NCBI GenBank assembly: GCA_963848525.1
Contig: CAWKDZ010000002.1
Coordinates: 1,004,468 to 1,068,467 of the forward strand
Direction of reading: 5' to 3'
Length of the DNA: 64,000 nucleotides
Source of the DNA: JACCTU01 sp963848525
Lineage (GTDB): Bacteria; Actinomycetota; Thermoleophilia; Gaiellales; Gaiellaceae
Below the pieces are notes generated by a model. It made no database searches and was not told the origin of the DNA. It worked only from the letters and a program-made list of their open reading frames with translations. The translations under genes were made by a program, and so were the position numbers. Shown here piece after piece: positions 26,974 to 34,698 of this stretch; the first letter of the stretch is position 1, and each line of letters starts with the position of its first letter.

Positions 26974-28133
26974 GAAGCGACCGCCTGCGAGCCGGCGACT
27001 GCCCTGGTCGGCTCGACGTCGACCCACTGCTCGTCGCGGGCGGACGCGAGCACGGCGTCGGTGATCACCGCGGTGCGGAGGCCGTCGGCGAACGTCGGCG
27101 TTCCCTCGGGCAGGGCACCGTCGCGAACGCCGTCGTAGAAGTCGCGCACGAACGCGTCGAAGCAGTCCGCGTAGCCCTGCGGATGGCCGCCGGGAAGGAA
27201 CGCGAAGCGCGCCGCGGCGTCCGAGAGCGTCGCGGGGTCACGGCGGAGGATGGTCGACGACTCGCGACTCCCGACCCAGAGCTCCTCAGGGTGCTCCTGG
27301 TCGAACGCGATCGCCTCCTCGCTCCCGTCGAGCTCGAGCCAGAGCCGGTTCTTGCGGCCGGCGGAGACCTGACTGACGACGACGGAGCCGAGGGCGCCCG
27401 AGTCGGTCTCGAACTGCACGAGCGCGGCGTCCTCGGTCGTGACCGGTTGGACGTCCCCGCTCCGCACGCTCGACCCGAACGCGCGCCGATCCGGGTCGCT
27501 GACCCGGTCCGGCACCGCGGTCAGCAGACGTGCGCACAGGCGCGTGATGCGATGGCCGGAGACGAACTCGGCGAGGTCGCACCAGTGCGAGCCGATGTCC
27601 GCGAACGCCCTCGAGGCGCCGCCCCGCGCGTCGTCCACTCTCCAGTTCGTGTCGTCCGGTCGCAGGAGCCAGTCCTGGAGGTAGGTGCCGTGCAGCAGGT
27701 GCAGAGCGCCGGTCCGTCCGCTCCGGACGCGCTCTCGCGCTTCGCGGACGGTGGGGTAGTACCGGTAGACGAACGGCACCGCCGCCTGCCGTCCCGAGTC
27801 GGCAGCGGCGTCGACGAGGCGCTTCGCTCCCGTTGCGTCGAGGGCGAGCGGCTTCTCGCAGACCACGTGCTTGCCGGCGGCCAGCGCCGCCTCGGCCAGT
27901 GGGAGATGGAGGTCGTTCGGCGTGCAGATGTGGACGACGTCGATTTCCGGGTCGCGCACCAGCTCCTCGGCCGAGCCGAAGGCTCGGCGAGCCCCGAGCT
28001 CGCTTGCTGCGACGGCGGCGGACTGCGGCGACGAGGCGGCGACCCCCGCGAGCTCCGCGCCGGCGAGCCGGACCGAGCGGGCATGCACCCGTCCGATGAA
28101 GCCCGTGCCCGCGATCGCGGCCTGCGGTGGCAT
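26970..28133 (-). CDS. Gfo/Idh/MocA-family NAD(P)-dependent oxidoreductase
   Basis: A 387-residue protein. The Rossmann nucleotide loop is IAGTGFIGRVHARSV. The family signature HICTPNDLHLPLAEAALAAG is followed by KHVVCEKPLA, with the catalytic Lys of the EKP motif. The C-terminal alpha/beta domain begins at PFVYRYYPTVREARERV. Such enzymes oxidise sugars or inositols at a ring hydroxyl. It is the first gene of the operon, with a promoter close upstream, and works with the isomerase/epimerase in the same transcript. Confidence 0.9.
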   Translation of the reverse strand: MPPQAAIAGTGFIGRVHARSVRLAGAELAGVAASSPQSAAVAASELGARRAFGSAEELVRDPEIDVVHICTPNDLHLPLAEAALAAGKHVVCEKPLALDATGAKRLVDAAADSGRQAAVPFVYRYYPTVREARERVRSGRTGALHLLHGTYLQDWLLRPDDTNWRVDDARGGASRAFADIGSHWCDLAEFVSGHRITRLCARLLTAVPDRVSDPDRRAFGSSVRSGDVQPVTTEDAALVQFETDSGALGSVVVSQVSAGRKNRLWLELDGSEEAIAFDQEHPEELWVGSRESSTILRRDPATLSDAAARFAFLPGGHPQGYADCFDAFVRDFYDGVRDGALPEGTPTFADGLRTAVITDAVLASARDEQWVDVEPTRAVAGSQAVAS

Positions 28134-28142
28134 CGGGGCGGG

Positions 28143-28172
28143 AGGCTAAACGGAACTTAGTCCATCTGTCAA
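28143..28172 (-). promoter_or_regulatory. Promoter of the sugar operon
   Basis: Read leftward: TTGACA (28172-28167), 18-base spacer, TAGCCT (28148-28143, TAnnnT form). The start would fall only a few bases before ATG 28133, suggesting a leaderless or nearly leaderless transcript. Confidence 0.45.
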
Positions 28173-28186
28173 GCAAAAGGTATGGA
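28161..28186. promoter_or_regulatory. Possible ROK operator
   Basis: Short inverted repeat TCCAT (28161-28165) / ATGGA (28182-28186) around the -35 of the leftward promoter and within 60 bases of the rightward ROK start. The AT-rich centre resembles NagC/XylR-type sites. Weak evidence. Confidence 0.3.
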
Positions 28187-28218
28187 TCTTCGTCCAGCCC
28201 GTGCTTTACTTTCGTCGA

Positions 28219-29412
28219 ATGGCGACGAACCCGGCTACGACCGTTCCGTCACCGTCGAGCGCGGGATCGCTCCTCCATCTGATCCGCGAAGAGGTCGCCG
28301 TGACGCGTGCGGACCTGGCCAGGGTGACCGGGCTCGCTCGCTCGACGGTGGCCCAGCGCGTGGACCTGCTGCTCGCGAAGGGGCTCGTCCACGACACCGG
28401 CGGCAGCGTCTCGACGGGCGGCCGCCCACCGGCCGTGCTGGTCTTCAACCGCGACGCCGGCGTCGTCCTGGTCGCCGACCTGGGCGCGACCCATGCCCGG
28501 GTCGCGGTGTGCGACCTGGTCGGAACGCTGCTGGCGGAACGAGCCGGCGACCTGGACATCGCCCTCGGGCCCGACCGCGTGCTCGAGTGGCTGGACGAGC
28601 GGTTCAAGGAGTTGCTCGACGAGGTCGGCCGCTCGCGCGACGACGTGCGCGGGATCGGTGTCGGCGTGCCGGGGCCGGTCGAGTTCGCCAGCGGGCGGCC
28701 GGTCAACCCGCCGATCATGCCCGGCTGGGACGACTTTCCGATCCCCGAGTGGTTCGACGGTCGCTACCGCGCCCCGGTCCTCGTCGACAACGACGTCAAC
28801 ATCATGGCTCGCGGCGAGCACCGGGTGCACTGGCGCGAGACCGAGCACCTGCTCCTGATCAAGGTGGGAACGGGGATCGGCTGCGGCATCGTCGCGGACG
28901 GCCACATCCACCGCGGCGCCCGCGGCGCCGCCGGCGACATCGGGCACATCCGGGCGACGAGCAGCGCCGACGTCGTGTGCCGGTGCGGGAACGTCGGCTG
29001 CCTCGAAGCGATCGCAGGAGGCTTGGCGCTCGCCGAGCGTCTCGCCGAACAGGGCGCGGATGCAACCCGCAGCCGCGACGTCGTCCGCCTCGTTCGGAGC
29101 GGTCACGCCGGCGCGATCCGCATGGTCCGCGACGCCGGCCGCACGCTGGGCGAGGTGCTCGCCGGCACCGTCAACTTCTTCAACCCGGCCGTGATCGTGA
29201 TCGGGGGCGACATCGCCGAAGCGCACGCGCAGCTCCTGGCCGGCGTGCGCGAAGGGATCTTCAGCCGGTCGCTCCCTCTCGCGACTCGCGACCTGCGGAT
29301 CGTTCCGTCACGGCTCGGAGACCGCGCCGGGGTGATCGGGGCCGCGACGATGGTGATCGAGCACGTTCTCTCCCCGGAAGCGGTCGACCGCTCGCTGCGT
29401 CCCGCCGCCTGA
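28219..29412 (+). CDS. ROK-family transcriptional regulator (NagC/XylR type)
   Basis: A 397-residue protein from ATG 28219. The N-terminal winged helix is VTRADLARVTGLARSTVAQR; the sugar-kinase-like domain has VLVADLGATHARVAVCDL, VDNDVNIMARGEHRVHW and GTGIGCGIV. The ROK zinc motif is present as C-R-C-G-N-V-G-C. It is divergent from the sugar importer/dehydrogenase operon and is most likely its repressor, with the imported sugar or a derivative as effector. Two in-frame upstream start options exist but add non-conserved residues. Confidence 0.92.
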   Translation: MATNPATTVPSPSSAGSLLHLIREEVAVTRADLARVTGLARSTVAQRVDLLLAKGLVHDTGGSVSTGGRPPAVLVFNRDAGVVLVADLGATHARVAVCDLVGTLLAERAGDLDIALGPDRVLEWLDERFKELLDEVGRSRDDVRGIGVGVPGPVEFASGRPVNPPIMPGWDDFPIPEWFDGRYRAPVLVDNDVNIMARGEHRVHWRETEHLLLIKVGTGIGCGIVADGHIHRGARGAAGDIGHIRATSSADVVCRCGNVGCLEAIAGGLALAERLAEQGADATRSRDVVRLVRSGHAGAIRMVRDAGRTLGEVLAGTVNFFNPAVIVIGGDIAEAHAQLLAGVREGIFSRSLPLATRDLRIVPSRLGDRAGVIGAATMVIEHVLSPEAVDRSLRPAA

Positions 29413-29449
29413 GTCGGGCAGCGCTCGAGATGGCGTTAGGCTGAGCGAC

Positions 29450-29668
29450 GTGGACGTGCTGATCCGAATCGTGCTCGCCGCCGCGGTCCTGTTGTTCCTG
29501 GTGATGTGGGTCCGCGCGGTCGTCGACGTGATTCGCCGCGGTGATCTCTCGCTGCTCGCCAAGGTGGCGTGGGCAGTCGCGATGCTCGTCTTCCCGTTCA
29601 TCGGCCTGCTCGTCTACACGATGCTCCGTCCATCCGAAGCCCAGATCGCCGAGCGCGCTCACCGCTGA
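29450..29668 (+). CDS. Small membrane protein, PLDc_N-like
   Basis: A 72-residue protein with two transmembrane helices (IVLAAAVLLFLVMWVRAVVD and AWAVAMLVFPFIGLLVYTML) joined by a short basic loop. The order W-x-R ... D-L-S-L-L-A-K-V-A-W ... P-F-I-G-L-L-V-Y matches the phospholipase-D-nuclease N-terminal (PLDc_N) family of tiny actinobacterial membrane proteins. No catalytic domain is attached. GTG start. Confidence 0.75.
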   Translation: MDVLIRIVLAAAVLLFLVMWVRAVVDVIRRGDLSLLAKVAWAVAMLVFPFIGLLVYTMLRPSEAQIAERAHR

Positions 29669-29677
29669 CGGGGTGCA

Positions 29678-30028
29678 GTGGCCTCGTACTCCGTCAACAA
29701 GCGGGCGGTCGCTCGAGCAGAGCAGCTGATCAAGGGACGCCAGTACGTGCTCCGCAGCGAGTGGGGAGACGTCCAACCGACAGCCAAGGACGAGAACGCC
29801 TTCCTCGAGTCGCACTCCTGGGAGGAATACGCCGAGTGGCATCTCGGACTGACCGAGGGTGCCGCCGACGAGACGAAGGCCAGGTACGCGTTCGTCTACG
29901 GAGACCTCCGCCGTGTGCACCGTTCCGGGCTGATCGCGTGCCACTACCGAGCCGCGGAGTGGCGCCACAAGGAAGTCGAACTTGCGGCGCACAAGCTCCT
30001 CCAACTTCTCGACGCCACGAGCGGCTAG
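29678..30028 (+). CDS. Conserved hypothetical protein
   Basis: A 116-residue soluble protein with strongly conserved-looking segments (YSVNKRAVARAEQLIKGRQY, VLRSEWGDVQP, HSWEEYAEWHLGLTEGA, ETKARYAFVYGDLRRVHRSG, AAEWRHKEVELAAHKLLQLL). I recognise the pattern from many actinobacterial genomes, but no function is known to me. GTG start nine bases after the preceding stop; probably same transcript as 29450-29668. Confidence 0.75.
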   Translation: MASYSVNKRAVARAEQLIKGRQYVLRSEWGDVQPTAKDENAFLESHSWEEYAEWHLGLTEGAADETKARYAFVYGDLRRVHRSGLIACHYRAAEWRHKEVELAAHKLLQLLDATSG

Positions 30029-30037
30029 AGCGAAGGC

Positions 30038-31244
30038 ATGATCGCGGCGCTGCGAGACCGCGTCCTTTCGATCGGGGCAGACGAAGCCGACTCGTCCGAG
30101 CTGCGCTTTCGCAAACGGCTGCTCGTCGGGAATCGCGCTCCTGATCCTCCCGGTCGCGTTCGTCTGGGGCTGCGTGTATTGGCTCATGGGCGAGGAGGCG
30201 GTCGCGCTCACGCCGTGGGCGTACGCCACCGGGTCGATCGTCAGCGTCGCCGTCTTCGCCCGGAACCGAAACCTCGCGTTCCTGCGGACGGCGCAGTTCC
30301 TGCTGATCCTCGTCCTGCCGGCGCTCGGGACGATCATGCTCGGCGGCCTCGACGACTCGAGCACCGTGATCGTCTGGTCGTTCCTGGCGCCGCTCGGTGC
30401 GGTCGCCTTCGACCGCCCCCAGCGTGCCTGGCCGTGGTTCGCCGCCTTCGTACTCACGATCGTGCTCGCGGTCGTTCTCGCCGAGGTCGTGCGGCCGGAG
30501 GGCGCCGACCTGCCCGACGCGTTCGTCCGGACCTTCGAGGTCCTGAACATCGTCCTCGTGTCGCTCGTGGCGATGACGTTGCTCGTGACCTTCGCGCGGG
30601 GACGAGAGACCGCACAGGCGCGCGTCGAGGCGCTCCTCCTGAACGTCCTGCCCGAGGACATCGCCGAGCGCCTGCAGGCGGAGCCCCACACGATCGCTGA
30701 CCACTTCGACGCCGCCAGCATCCTCTTCGCGGACGTCGTCGACTTCACTCCGCTTGCGAGCGGCCTCGATGCGCGCGAGGTCGTGGGGATGCTCGACCGT
30801 CTCTTCACGGCCTTCGACGAGCTCGTCGACCGCTACGAGGTCGAGAAGATCAAGACGATCGGAGACTGCTACATGGTCGCGGCGGGGGTTCCGCGGCCCC
30901 GGCCGGACCACGCGCACGCGCTTGCCGGCCTCGCGCTCGAGATGAAGGACTGCGCCCGCACGTGCCTGCCGGGGAGCGACCTGCGGCTTCGGATCGGGCT
31001 CAGCTCGGGGCCGGTCGTGGCGGGCGTGATCGGGCGCCGCCGCTTCCTCTACGACCTCTGGGGCGACACGGTGAACATGGCGAGCCGCATGGAGTCACAC
31101 GGGGCCTCGGACGAGATCCAGATCACGCGTCCGACCTGGGAGCTGCTGCGCGACGACTTCGTGACCGAGCCGGTCGGGCTCGTCGAGGTGAAGGGCAAGG
31201 GTGAGGTCGAGACCTGGCGGCTCGTCGGCAGGAACGGCCGTTAG
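30038..31244 (+). CDS. Membrane class III adenylate cyclase (one frameshift)
   Basis: About 400 residues. Six hydrophobic helices form the N-terminal half (for example LILVLPALGTIML and WPWFAAFVLTIVLAVVLAEV). The catalytic domain has both metal aspartates (ILFADVVDFTPLAS and KTIGDCYMVAAGVP), the adenine-selecting Lys (EKIKTIGD) and Asp (YDLWGD), and the transition-state Asn/Arg in NMASRM. All essential residues for ATP to cAMP are present. One extra G in a GGG run at about 30130 shifts the frame after residue 31; the downstream frame restores a continuous helix. It is followed closely by a second cyclase-domain protein. Confidence 0.88.
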
Positions 31245-31327
31245 GGCTGGAGCGAGGGGTCGGGGGCGCGGTTGCCCGAGCCGGTCGACCGCGCGACAAT
31301 CCGGGCGTCATTCCGAGCCGCGAGCAC

Positions 31328-34066
31328 CTGCCGGAGGGTCGCGTCACGTTCCTCTTCACCGACGTCGAGGGGAGCACGCGGCTGCTGGAGCAACACCCCG
31401 GCGACTACGGCCGGCTGATCGCACGGCACCACGAGCTGCTCGCGGCGGCGGTCGAGCGTCGAGCCGGAGTCGTGTTCGAGACGATCGGCGACGCCGTGTA
31501 CGCGGCGTTCGGCGACCCGCAGGGCGCCGTCGAGGCTGCCGCGGACGCGCAGCTCTCGCTGCTCGAGGAGGACTGGGACCCGATCGAGCAGCTCAGGGTC
31601 CGGATGGGCCTGCACACGGGCGACGTCGAGCGACGAGGCGCCCACTACTTCGGCCCCGCCCTGTACCGGTGCGCGCGGCTGATGGCGACGGCGCACGGCG
31701 GCCAGACGGTGCTGTCGGAGACGACGGCGAAGCTCGTCGAGCCGGCCCTGGGCGAGGGAACGACGCTGATCGATCTCGGCCGACACCAGCTGAAGGACTT
31801 GCAGGAGCCGGAGCGCGCGTACCAGCTCGCACGGCCGGGCCTGATCACCGACTTCCCTCCGCTCCGGTCCGCCGGCGGGCGGCCGAACAACCTGCCCAGC
31901 GACGTGAAGACGTTCGTCGGTCGCCAGCAGGAGCTGGACCGCCTCCGGGAGCTCGTGCTCTCGCCCGGCGTCCGGATCGTGACGCTGACGGGGGCCGGCG
32001 GGAGCGGCAAGACGCGCCTCGCGCTGCGTGCCGCCGAGACGCTGCTGGAGCCGTTCAAGGACGGGATCTTCCTGGTCGACCTTGCCCCGCTCACGACCCC
32101 GGAGCTCGTCCTGCCCGCGGTCGCGGACGTGCTCCGCGTCCCGGCGACCGCCGGGCGCAGCCTGGTCGACAGCCTCGCGACGAATCTCGCGGGCAAGGAG
32201 CTCCTGCTCGTCCTCGACAACTTCGAGCACCTCGTCGCTGCGGCGGCGGACGTCGCGGCGGTCCTCTCTGCGGCCCCGACCGTGAACGTGCTGACGACCA
32301 GTCGCGTCCCGCTCCGGGTCCAAGGTGAGCACGAGTTCCCCGTCGCGCCACTGCCACTGCCGCCCGTCGATGTCCGCGTCGACGAGCTGACGCGTTGGCC
32401 GGCCGCGCAGCTCTTCGTCGAGCGCGCGCGGGAGATCCGCGGAGACTTCGAGCTCGACGACGCGTCGGCTGCCGCGACCGCCGAGATCTGCCGGCGGCTC
32501 GACGGGCTTCCGCTCGCGATCGAGCTCGCCGCAGCACGCACGCGGGTGCTCTCGCCCCCGGCGCTGCTCGAGCGACTCGACGATCCCCTTCGCCTGCTCA
32601 CCGAAAGCGCGGCCGACGTGCCGGCGCGCCAGCGAACGCTCCGGAACGCCATCGCCTGGAGCTACGACCTGCTCGAGGAGCCAGAGCGGTCACTCCTGCG
32701 TCGGCTCGGCGTGTTCAGAGGCGGTTGCAGTCTCGACGCCGCCGACCGCGTCTGCGGCGGCGACGCCCTCGACGGCCTGTCCATCCTCACGGGGCACAGC
32801 CTCCTCGTCACGCGCTGGAACCAGCTCGGCGAGCCACGCTTCGAGCTGCTGGAGACGATCGCCGAGTTCGCGCGCGAGCGGCTCGCCGCGAGTGGCGAGG
32901 GCGACGAGATCGCGCGCCGTCACGCGTCGTACTTCGCCGAGGTCGCAGAGGCGGCGGAACCCACGCTGCGGACGGACGCGCGCGGTCCCTGGCTGCAGCG
33001 GCTCGGTGAGGACCGCGACAACATCCGTGCGGCCCTTGCCTGGTCGGTCGACAACGACGAGGCTTCGATCGGCCTCCGTCTCCTCTACCCGCTCTGGTTG
33101 TGGTGGTGGACGTCGTTCGTCGAAGGGTGGGCGTGGGCCGAACGGATCCTCACCCTGCCGAGCGCGGCCGAGCCGACGCCCGCCCGCGTAGGTGGCCTCT
33201 TCGTCGCGGAGATCTGCTCGGCCGGGGCCGGTGACCTCCCAGCAGCGCGAAGGTATGCGGAAGAGGCCGTCGCACTCAGTCGCTCGCTCGGCGAGGATCG
33301 CTGGCTCGCGCTCGCGCAGGCGCTCGGCGCGGGTGCGATGGCGGGGCTGACGGCCGTCGGAGACTTCGAGGACGCCGAGGGGCACAGCCGCATGCGCGCA
33401 CTGAGCGTCGAGGCAATCGACGTCGCTCGGCGGACGGGTGATCCGTGGGTCGCCGCGTGGACGAAGATGATCTCGGGCCTCGTGTCCCTGCTGGCCGGCG
33501 ATCCCACGCCGACGCCGGCCTGGGAGTCCGAGGCAATGAATGAGTTCGCGGAGCTCGGCGACTCGTGGTCGCGCGCGTCGGCGTCGATGTCGCTCGCGTT
33601 CGCGCTCGTCCAGCTCGGAGAGCTCGAGTCGGCAGAGGCGGCACTCGACGGGAGCGTGCGCGCGCTTGTCGACGTCGGCGATCTGAAGATGGCGAACGGG
33701 TGCCTGATCGCGCACGGTCTGATCGCCCGGTTCACCGGGAGGCTCGAGGACGCCGAGAGTCACTATCGCGAGGCGCTCGAGCTGTGCGTGAAGACGGGTG
33801 ATCCCGCGAATGCGCCGGTGTGCCTGGAGGGGATCGCTGCGTCGATCGCGCCCCGCGATCCTGCTTCTGCCACGCAGATGCTGGGCGCTGCACGCGCGCT
33901 CTTCGACGCCGGCAACATCCCGAACGTTCCCGGCTTCGAGGTGTTCTACGAGGGCACGTGGTCGCAGCTGGCCGACGGGCTCGGTGAGGAGATCGCCGAG
34001 GAGCTGCGCGCTCGCGGCGCCTCGGCCGCCCGGACGACGCCACTCGCAGACATCGCCGCGGTCTAG
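31328..34066 (+). CDS. Cyclase-domain / STAND ATPase / TPR regulator
   Basis: About 912 residues. The N-terminal class III cyclase domain begins LPEGRVTFLFTDVEGSTRLL and includes FETIGDAVYAAFGDP. A STAND ATPase follows with Walker A GAGGSGKTR and LLLVLDNFEHL, then NB-ARC helices (ICRRLDGLPLAIELAAART) and TPR-like repeats to the end. In the cyclase domain the usual Lys before GD is Glu, and the transition-state Asn is replaced by Tyr (ALYRCARLM), so catalysis is doubtful. No ATG, GTG or TTG is in frame before the conserved start; CTG 31328 is the best fit, GTG 31472 would cut the domain. Confidence 0.88.
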   Translation: MPEGRVTFLFTDVEGSTRLLEQHPGDYGRLIARHHELLAAAVERRAGVVFETIGDAVYAAFGDPQGAVEAAADAQLSLLEEDWDPIEQLRVRMGLHTGDVERRGAHYFGPALYRCARLMATAHGGQTVLSETTAKLVEPALGEGTTLIDLGRHQLKDLQEPERAYQLARPGLITDFPPLRSAGGRPNNLPSDVKTFVGRQQELDRLRELVLSPGVRIVTLTGAGGSGKTRLALRAAETLLEPFKDGIFLVDLAPLTTPELVLPAVADVLRVPATAGRSLVDSLATNLAGKELLLVLDNFEHLVAAAADVAAVLSAAPTVNVLTTSRVPLRVQGEHEFPVAPLPLPPVDVRVDELTRWPAAQLFVERAREIRGDFELDDASAAATAEICRRLDGLPLAIELAAARTRVLSPPALLERLDDPLRLLTESAADVPARQRTLRNAIAWSYDLLEEPERSLLRRLGVFRGGCSLDAADRVCGGDALDGLSILTGHSLLVTRWNQLGEPRFELLETIAEFARERLAASGEGDEIARRHASYFAEVAEAAEPTLRTDARGPWLQRLGEDRDNIRAALAWSVDNDEASIGLRLLYPLWLWWWTSFVEGWAWAERILTLPSAAEPTPARVGGLFVAEICSAGAGDLPAARRYAEEAVALSRSLGEDRWLALAQALGAGAMAGLTAVGDFEDAEGHSRMRALSVEAIDVARRTGDPWVAAWTKMISGLVSLLAGDPTPTPAWESEAMNEFAELGDSWSRASASMSLAFALVQLGELESAEAALDGSVRALVDVGDLKMANGCLIAHGLIARFTGRLEDAESHYREALELCVKTGDPANAPVCLEGIAASIAPRDPASATQMLGAARALFDAGNIPNVPGFEVFYEGTWSQLADGLGEEIAEELRARGASAARTTPLADIAAV

Positions 34067-34069
34067 CGG

Positions 34070-34630
34070 CTAGTCGCGCCCCAGCGCGCTCAGTTCGGCG
34101 CGGGTTGCCCGGACCACACGGCGGTGGAGCTGGAACAGAAGCTCACCGTCGGACGTCAGCCGCTCGCGTGCGACGGTCAGCAGTCGCCGGTACGGCTCGA
34201 GCCCGTCGCCTGCCGCGTAGACGGCCTCGGGCGGCTCGCCCGCCAGGTCCGCGAACTGCGACGCAGCCGACGCCGGAAGGTAGGGGAGGTTCGCGACGAT
34301 CAGGTCGACCGAGCCGGGAACCGGCTCGAGCAGGTCGCCGTGACGTACGAACACCCGATCGTCGACCCCGTGGCGGCGCGCGTTGAGCGTCGCGAGAACG
34401 ACGGCGTATGGACTGGTGTCGGTGGCCCAGATCTCCGCACGCGGTGTCGCCGCGGCGATCGCGACCGCGATCGCGCCCGAGCCGGTGCCGACGTCGGCGA
34501 CCGTGACCGCGCGGTCGCCGATCACCTCCAGTCCGCTCGCGACCAGCTGCTCGGTCGCCGTTCGCGGGGTCATCACGCGACCCGGCTGCGTCGCCAGGCG
34601 GAGGCCGCGGAAGGAAACGTCGGCGCTCAT
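34070..34630 (-). CDS. HemK-like methyltransferase
   Basis: A 186-residue methyltransferase with SAM loop VADVGTGSGAIAVAIA and the catalytic NLPY motif within LIVANLPYLP. It lacks the N-terminal domain of PrmC, so it resembles the short HemK-related proteins rather than the true release-factor methyltransferase. Substrate unknown. ATG 34630 is divergent from the hemocyanin-type gene at 34699, with a 68-base gap. Confidence 0.8.
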   Translation of the reverse strand: MSADVSFRGLRLATQPGRVMTPRTATEQLVASGLEVIGDRAVTVADVGTGSGAIAVAIAAATPRAEIWATDTSPYAVVLATLNARRHGVDDRVFVRHGDLLEPVPGSVDLIVANLPYLPASAASQFADLAGEPPEAVYAAGDGLEPYRRLLTVARERLTSDGELLFQLHRRVVRATRAELSALGRD

Positions 34631-34698
34631 CGACCAGTTCGTGTCGCGAGGCGGCGCGGTCTTACCTCGAGCGCCGTGTCGGATACGGTCCTGAACCC

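Noticed and set aside
29450..30028. Toxin-antitoxin pair from two adjacent small genes
   Set aside because: The first is a PLDc_N-like membrane protein and the second a widespread conserved protein; neither resembles known toxin or antitoxin families and they do not overlap.
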